Notes under the pieces: generated by a model
Seen by the model: only the letters and a program-made list of their open reading frames with translations
Database searches by the model: none
Told to the model about the DNA's origin: nothing
NCBI GenBank assembly: GCA_001600875.1
Contig: BCLD01000003.1
Location: 728,496-792,196 of the forward strand
DNA: 63,701 nt
DNA from: Solicoccozyma terricola
Lineage: Eukaryota > Basidiomycota > Tremellomycetes > Filobasidiales > Piskurozymaceae
Direction: 5' to 3'
Made by a program: the position numbers and the translations under genes
Shown here: positions 58,379 through 63,701 of the stretch, in pieces
Numbering within the stretch: the first letter of the stretch is position 1
Layout of the letters: each line of letters begins with the position of its first letter

Positions 58379-61300
58379 ATGCTGCGTCGCATCCCTGCCA
58401 CCTCCTCGGCCAGCAACGGTGACCCCAACTCCCTCTCTCTCCGCACAGGATTCGGCGTCATCCCTGCCAAACCCTTCAAAGTCCCCACCGCAGCGATCGT
58501 CGCTCGTGCAAGTGTCCTACCACCCCGCAAACGGAAGCGTGTTTCGTACAAGGAGGACGGCCAAGATGACAAAGAGAACGATGGAGATGCATCTGATGAC
58601 GAGAAGAAAAAGACTTCGAGGTTTACTATGGGAAACAAGGAATATGGGCCGGATGGTGTGCTAGGTGACATGGGTAGGTTCTGTAATCGAAAGTTTCCGA
58701 CATTCGTGGTCAAGCCAAAGGAGCAGATCTTTTCAAAGCAGTGAGTGAAGAGCTACCAAAACGTATAGCTCTCGTACCAACCACGCCAAACATCCTCCTC
58801 ACTCAGTTTCTCCATACCGGGAATGCAAACCACATCCTCCACCGAAATGCAACACCATCAACTTTCCGGAACCTCTCTTGGAATCCGTCGACAACCCATC
58901 TTGATCCCTCGACCACTACACGACCCAATGCAAGACCACGCCATAGTCCTCTACGATCCTACAATCGACGATAAACCCGATCCTGTCGAAGAAGAAGCCA
59001 TGCGACTCGCCGCAGAGAAAGCCAAGGAAGAAGCGTTGTTGGCTGGTCCTCATAAAAGCCTGAAACAGATCTTGGGACTCGATATGGTAAAGAAGAAGGA
59101 AGCGAGTAAAGTTCCGGTGGTTATCGATCCACGGTTATCTAAAGTTTTGAGACCGCATCAAGTCGAGGGAGTCAAGGTGAGACTGGCGTTTGGAAGGTAT
59201 AGTGCGGCGATGGGATTTTCCATTGACCACCAGATGAAAACAGTTCTTATATCGCTGCACGACTGGAATGCTCGTCCCGAATGCATGGGGATGCATCATG
59301 GCAGATGAGATGGGTCTCGGTAGGTGCAAAGTAACACTTCCTGCAAAGTCTCTACGTCGCTGAAGCAGATTCTGCTCGCACAGGCAAGACTCTCCAGTGC
59401 ATCGCTCTCATGTGGACGCTCCTCAAACAGTCTCCCGTTGCTGGTAAAGGTACAATCGATAAGTGTATCATCGTGTGTCCGAGTAGTCTAGTTCGAAATT
59501 GGGGAAACGAACTGAGTGAGTAGTGCTTTTCCCTGAATGTTGTGTGGCGGCGGAACTGATGCGACATCTTCCCTTTCTCAGTTAAATGGCTGGGGCCTGG
59601 GGCTATCAATCCACTACTTGTAGATGGAAAAGGTGGAAAGGCGGAGTTGATACCTGCCGTTAGGCGATGGGTGACTGCAAAGGGACGAAGTGTGACGTTA
59701 CCGGGTGAGAGGAGGGTATCTCTGAGGTTCTGTCTGCTCAGAGTTGACGAATGATCAACGAAAAACAGTAATGGTCGTATCATACGAGACGCTGAGAACG
59801 CTGGAAGCAGAACTAGTCGGATGTCCAGTTGGTTTGTTGTTGTGTGATGAAGGTCATAGATTGAAGAATTCGGGCAAGTAGATGGTCACACCAAGGCGAT
59901 ACTAGTCTCTCTGCTAAACTCCACGTCATCTCCGACCAGACTCCCAAACCTTCCAAGCACTCACAACCATCAACTGCCAACGCCGCGTCATCCTTTCGGG
60001 CACGCCGATCCAAAACGACCTCTCTGAATACTTTTCTCTTCTCAACTTTGCCAATCCGTCCTATCTCGGTACTCGCTTGGACTTTCGCAAGAACTTTGAG
60101 AACAAGATTTTGAGAGGACGAGACGCTGATGCTAGTGACAAGGAAAAGGAGGAGAGCGATGCGAAATTGAAAGATTTGGGAGTACTGGTCAGCAAATTTA
60201 TCATTAGGAGGACGAATGACTTGCTGTCCAAGTATCGTGAGTGTCCAAGGCCAAATCAGAGGTTGATGGGTGGCCCTGACTTTGCTTGACCATGCAGTCC
60301 CCGTCAAATACGAACATGTCGTATTCTGTACCCTCAGTCCCTTTCAGCTCGCCCTCTATCGTCTTTTCATCACTTCTCCCGAGATACAGAAACTTCTTCG
60401 CGGTGTCGGGTCTCAGCCCCTCAAAGCCATCAACATTCTGCAAAAGCTTTGCAACCACCCTGACCTTTTAAACCTCCCAGAGGATTTGCCAGGTTGTGAG
60501 AAGATATTACCGGAAGGATACCAGATGAAGGGGCAAGGCGGGACGAGTCGTACTGTGAATTGCGAGTATTCGGGCAAGTTCTTGGTTCTGGAAAGGTGAG
60601 CGATGAGACTGTCGCCGCGTTGGAGCATAGGATTTTCACCTCGTACGCGCTCGGCAGAATGCTCGACCACATTCAACGCCACACCACAGACAAGATCGTC
60701 CTTATCAGCAACTATACGCAAACCCTTGATCTTTTTGAAAAGATGTGTCGTAACAAAAAGTGAGAGCATCAAGGGTAGCTGTCTGATCAGGACTTTCTAC
60801 TAACAGTGGACTTCCTGTAGATACGGTTGTTTACGACTTGATGGTTCAATGAACGTCAACAAGAGGCAGAAACTGGTCGATCGCTTCAACGATCCAGAAG
60901 GCAAGGAGTTTGTGTTTTTGCTCAGTAGCAAGGCTGGTGGGTGTGGTATCAACTTGATCGGAGCAAATCGATTGGTCCTCTTTGATCCGGTGAGTGGGCG
61001 ACCTCCGGGTCTGTGCCGAGGTTATATACAAGAGCTGATGGATTACAATCTTGTCGTATAGGCTTGGAATCCGTAAGTTTATGCGTATGTGGTGAGCTTC
61101 TACCTCGGCTTATCAAGGTACCCCTCCCTCAGTGCTAGCGATCAGCAAGCGCTCGCACGAGTCTGGCGAGACGGTCAGAAGAAGGAATGTTTCGTCTATC
61201 GATTCCAAGCTACTGGGACCATCGAGGAGAAGATCTTCCAACGACAGTGAGCCGAGTCACACCTGGGTGAACTTTGACCCGCGGCGCTAACCTTTCGCCA

Positions 61301-61742
61301 TCCCTTACAGGTGTGCGAAGCAGAACCTGTCCGCTTGCGTGGTAGATGACGCGCAAGATACCGAACGCCACTTCAGTGTCGACAACCTACGACAGCTCTT
61401 CAAATTCAACGAGACTACAATTTCGGATACGCACGATACGTTTAAATGCAAGCGATGCAAGAATGGGAAGCAGCTGATCAAGGCGCCAGCGCTGCTCTAT
61501 GGAGATGCTAGCAGGTGGGTCGGCCCTTGGCAGATGCATTGGATTGACACCGAGCTTACAATTGCGGTCTGCGCAGCTGGAACCACTTCCCGAATGCGGA
61601 GCTCGGCAAGATGCATGACGACCTTCTTCGAGCGGAGCTCGGTCAGCCCGAGGTGTCCTTTGTCTTCCAGTGAGTATTGAGAAGGGGTATGTCTCGCAGC
61701 AGCCCGCTGAACTGCCGGTGTTATAGGTATATCTCTCATTGA
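58379..61742 (+). CDS. RAD54: DNA repair and recombination ATPase RAD54
   Basis: Fifteen exons: 58379-58740, 58807-59176, 59244-59319, 59384-59515, 59582-59704, 59769-59873, 59940-60236, 60298-60595, 60658-60759, 60821-60989, 61062-61072, 61133-61246, 61311-61514, 61577-61669, 61727-61742; 823 residues. A Swi2/Snf2 translocase that works with Rad51 in homologous recombination. Motifs: basic N-terminus ([14 protein letters not shown]), [15 protein letters not shown], Walker [76 protein letters not shown], and the C-terminal Zn-binding C-x2-C (FKCKRCKNG) plus [10 protein letters not shown]. Exon 11 has 11 nt and gives FDPAWNP where most relatives have FDPDWNP. Intron 6 begins with GCAAGT. Confidence 0.95.
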
Positions 61743-62023
61743 TTGACGCAAATGTCAACCCTGATTGACATTGACGCTGTTGGTTGTAATCTACACATGA
61801 TAACGACCGTCCATTTTATGACATGCATTTGATGACGCTAGGTTTGGTTTGCAGGTTGGGTCTGCTCTCAGGAAGCGGCAAACTAGTAAGTTTGCTTGCA
61901 TGCAGAAAAATATGCTGGATACGTGATACAATGGGTGTACAAGGAGTGTCCAACTCCCTCCGTCTCATGAGTGAGTCAGGCAGAACAAGAGCAGTAGGTG
62001 ACGTGCCAAGGACAAGAAGACGA

Positions 62024-63701
62024 TCACTTCTTGTAGATACAGATGACGCTATGGGTGGGGGGAGCATCACGTCAGTCGTCATTTCGTTCGCGAAGAATTG
62101 TTAATGCTCACTCTTCATCATCCAGCACATGACTGAATCACGTCAAGCATCAGTATCATTATTCATCCACGTAAGAGGGTAAAATCGGCACTCGTCACTC
62201 ACTCCAGTCCAACCTTTTGTCCTCGAGAATGCTTCGCACTCGATCCCCACACCATCGCGCTTTTGAATTGCTTTGCAATCTCCTTGTGAATAGCTGTGTG
62301 ATTTTGGTTTGAATCGTCAGTTTCGTAGTGCGCATAATCATGGTGATTGTTATGCTTCACCGTTACAGAAATCCTCGACTGTGGATTTCCCTTTCCGTAA
62401 AACGACAGGTGAAGAGTAATCTGGCAACTTTCCACGAGGACGAGTGTATCTGTGGGCGTCGGAGAATGTTCAGATCACGCCGTAGTGAAAATGCTAGGAA
62501 TGCACAAGTAACTTACACTCGAACCAGGTTAAGAGCGTCCCACATCTTCTCCGTAAGCTCGTCGATGTTGAGCCATAACTTGGAGCTGATCGGCACGGAC
62601 ATGGGGATCTACCATTCAAAACATACGAGATCAGTGATCGATTCGGGCGCGCTGTTTCTCATTCTCGTGCTCACCTTGTACAACAAATCCAGCTCTTCGA
62701 TACTAATTGCGTCGATCTTGTTCAACACATATACCGCAGGGATGTATTTCCTATTTTGTCACAAACGGCGTCGTGTTTACTTTTGATTTTAGTGGCGCTC
62801 TTCACGACAACGCTGCCTCAATCTCGACGAACCTATTCCCTTCAACTACATCGATCAAATCTTCCAACGTTGCATCGGGTTGATGAATTGCCACACTCGC
62901 ACTGGACATTTTATATTCGCTGAGAACAGCACGAATTTCCTCCGGGTCGATGTTTGTCAAAGGGACTGTGTTTGTGATTGCAATCTGCGTAGTAACCGTT
63001 CTGTTAGCTTCCGAACGAACCAGGCCCGCACCCACCTCCCAGCGAAACACGAAGAGAAAGGGGGGGGGGGAAAAAAAAAACATCAAACACTCACACCACC
63101 TTTATCCCTCTTTTTGACTGTAATATTCGGAGCAGTTTTATTCAACCTAATCCCAAAACCTTCCAATTCATTCGTCAAGATCTTTAAATCGTTGAGTGGT
63201 TTGAGAACGTCGAGAACGATGAAGATGAGATTGCATGATCGTGCCACTGCGTATGGTTTTTGTATTTTTGATTTAGCGTGAGATGGAAGGTGAAGGAGGA
63301 GGAGAGGGGGGCGGGGGGGGGAAGACGACGTACCAGCGATAACCTGTTTACCACGACCTTTACCATCCTTGGCGCCCTCAATAATACCAGCTACCCGAAT
63401 AAACCACAAGAGCAATGCATCAGTCGTGAGATCGATTGCCCTTACTCTGAGGAGGGAGGGGTTTAACGGCACACTCACGTAAATCAATGACCTGTATCCG
63501 AGCACCATTACATTGCATCGTCCCTGGTACAGCCGTCAAAGTTGTGAATTCATACGCGGCGACTTCGGAGTGAGTTCCGCTATGTGATTAGGAGTAGATT
63601 CGCGGGGTCAGCTGGATCGGGGACGGGGAGAATTGGAGATGGGACGAACGTGAGTTTTGACCTGAGGAAGTGAGTGGCGATATCATTTTTTGGGGGGGGG
63701 G
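62024..63701 (-). CDS. RBG1: Developmentally regulated GTP-binding protein DRG1/Rbg1, 5' truncated
   Basis: Exons seen: 63661-63650, 63579-63479, 63390-63334, 63246-63095, 62984-62833, 62750-62675, 62608-62517, 62449-62361, 62293-62203, 62132-62112, 62048-62024. The start and P-loop lie beyond the contig end. DRG1 binds Dfrp1/Tma46 and relieves stalled ribosomes. Seen: [19 protein letters not shown]3 in [65 protein letters not shown]4 in [14 protein letters not shown], then the C-terminal TGS domain ([61 protein letters not shown]). Two short terminal exons (21 and 25 nt) and one 12-nt exon (63650-63661) are supported by phase and by conserved residues. Confidence 0.93.

Noticed and set aside
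58153..58713. 186-codon minus-strand frame over the start of RAD54
   Set aside because: Shadow of RAD54 exon 1 and the shared promoter; no domain and contradicted by the conserved RAD54 and rad1 models.
1..63701. Transposons, CRISPR arrays, tRNA or rRNA genes
   Set aside because: I scanned for terminal repeats with transposase or reverse transcriptase motifs, spaced direct repeats and tRNA box B-like sequence. The one GGTTCAAATCC hit (9100-9110) lies inside an importin alpha exon with no cloverleaf around it.

Overview
The window looks like a nuclear contig from a basidiomycete yeast of the Tremellomycetes (Cryptococcus/Kwoniella-like). The protein families, the very high intron density (most genes have 4 to 19 introns of about 50-80 nt with GTRNGT...CTRAY...YAG signals), several exons of 5-23 nt and the compact gene spacing all fit this; the lineage is inferred, not proven. 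The sequence begins in a run of C and ends in a run of G, and both ends fall inside introns of truncated genes, so the contig probably broke at homopolymers. There is one ambiguous base at 533. I reconstructed 23 protein-coding genes by hand, checking reading phase across every splice junction. I found no tRNA, rRNA, transposon or CRISPR.

Layout. 1-4.7 kb: 3' part of a glycolipid transfer protein, a Gag1-like clamp protein, a mitochondrial-type methionine aminopeptidase. 4.9-9.5 kb: EMC7 (ER membrane insertase) and importin alpha. 9.5-12.5 kb: a 1.8 kb spacer with a cluster of CRE-like sites, then RPB7 (RNA polymerase II stalk). 13.0-14.5 kb: arsenite exporter ACR3. 15.0-25.7 kb: one very large gene (about 26 exons, about 3,030 residues) for a disordered protein with a PH-like domain and a conserved coiled-coil C-terminus. 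25.8-32.7 kb: a TMCO4/DUF726 membrane protein with a roughly 165 bp C tract in an intron, a complex I Tim17-fold subunit, and an MIT/coiled-coil protein. 32.8-40.9 kb: asparagine synthetase, an aldo/keto reductase, a metallo-beta-lactamase-fold protein and an aromatic-amino-acid-type decarboxylase. 41.4-47.2 kb: an Ecl1-type zinc-binding protein and a 3.65 kb homopolymer-rich spacer. 47.2-50.5 kb: a fusion of an AIG2/gamma-glutamylcyclotransferase-like domain with an Egt2/isopenicillin-N-epimerase-like class V aminotransferase. 50.8-63.7 kb: TAP42, proteasome lid subunits RPN7 and RPN6 head to head, checkpoint clamp RAD1 and recombination ATPase RAD54 head to head, and the 3' part of the GTPase DRG1/Rbg1.

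Functional links. Most genes are single housekeeping loci. Two divergent pairs have clear functional logic: RPN7/RPN6 share about 200 bp and both encode 19S lid subunits; RAD1/RAD54 share about 180 bp and both act in DNA repair. The most unusual single locus is the AIG2-aminotransferase fusion, which could couple gamma-glutamyl removal to carbon-sulfur bond cleavage.
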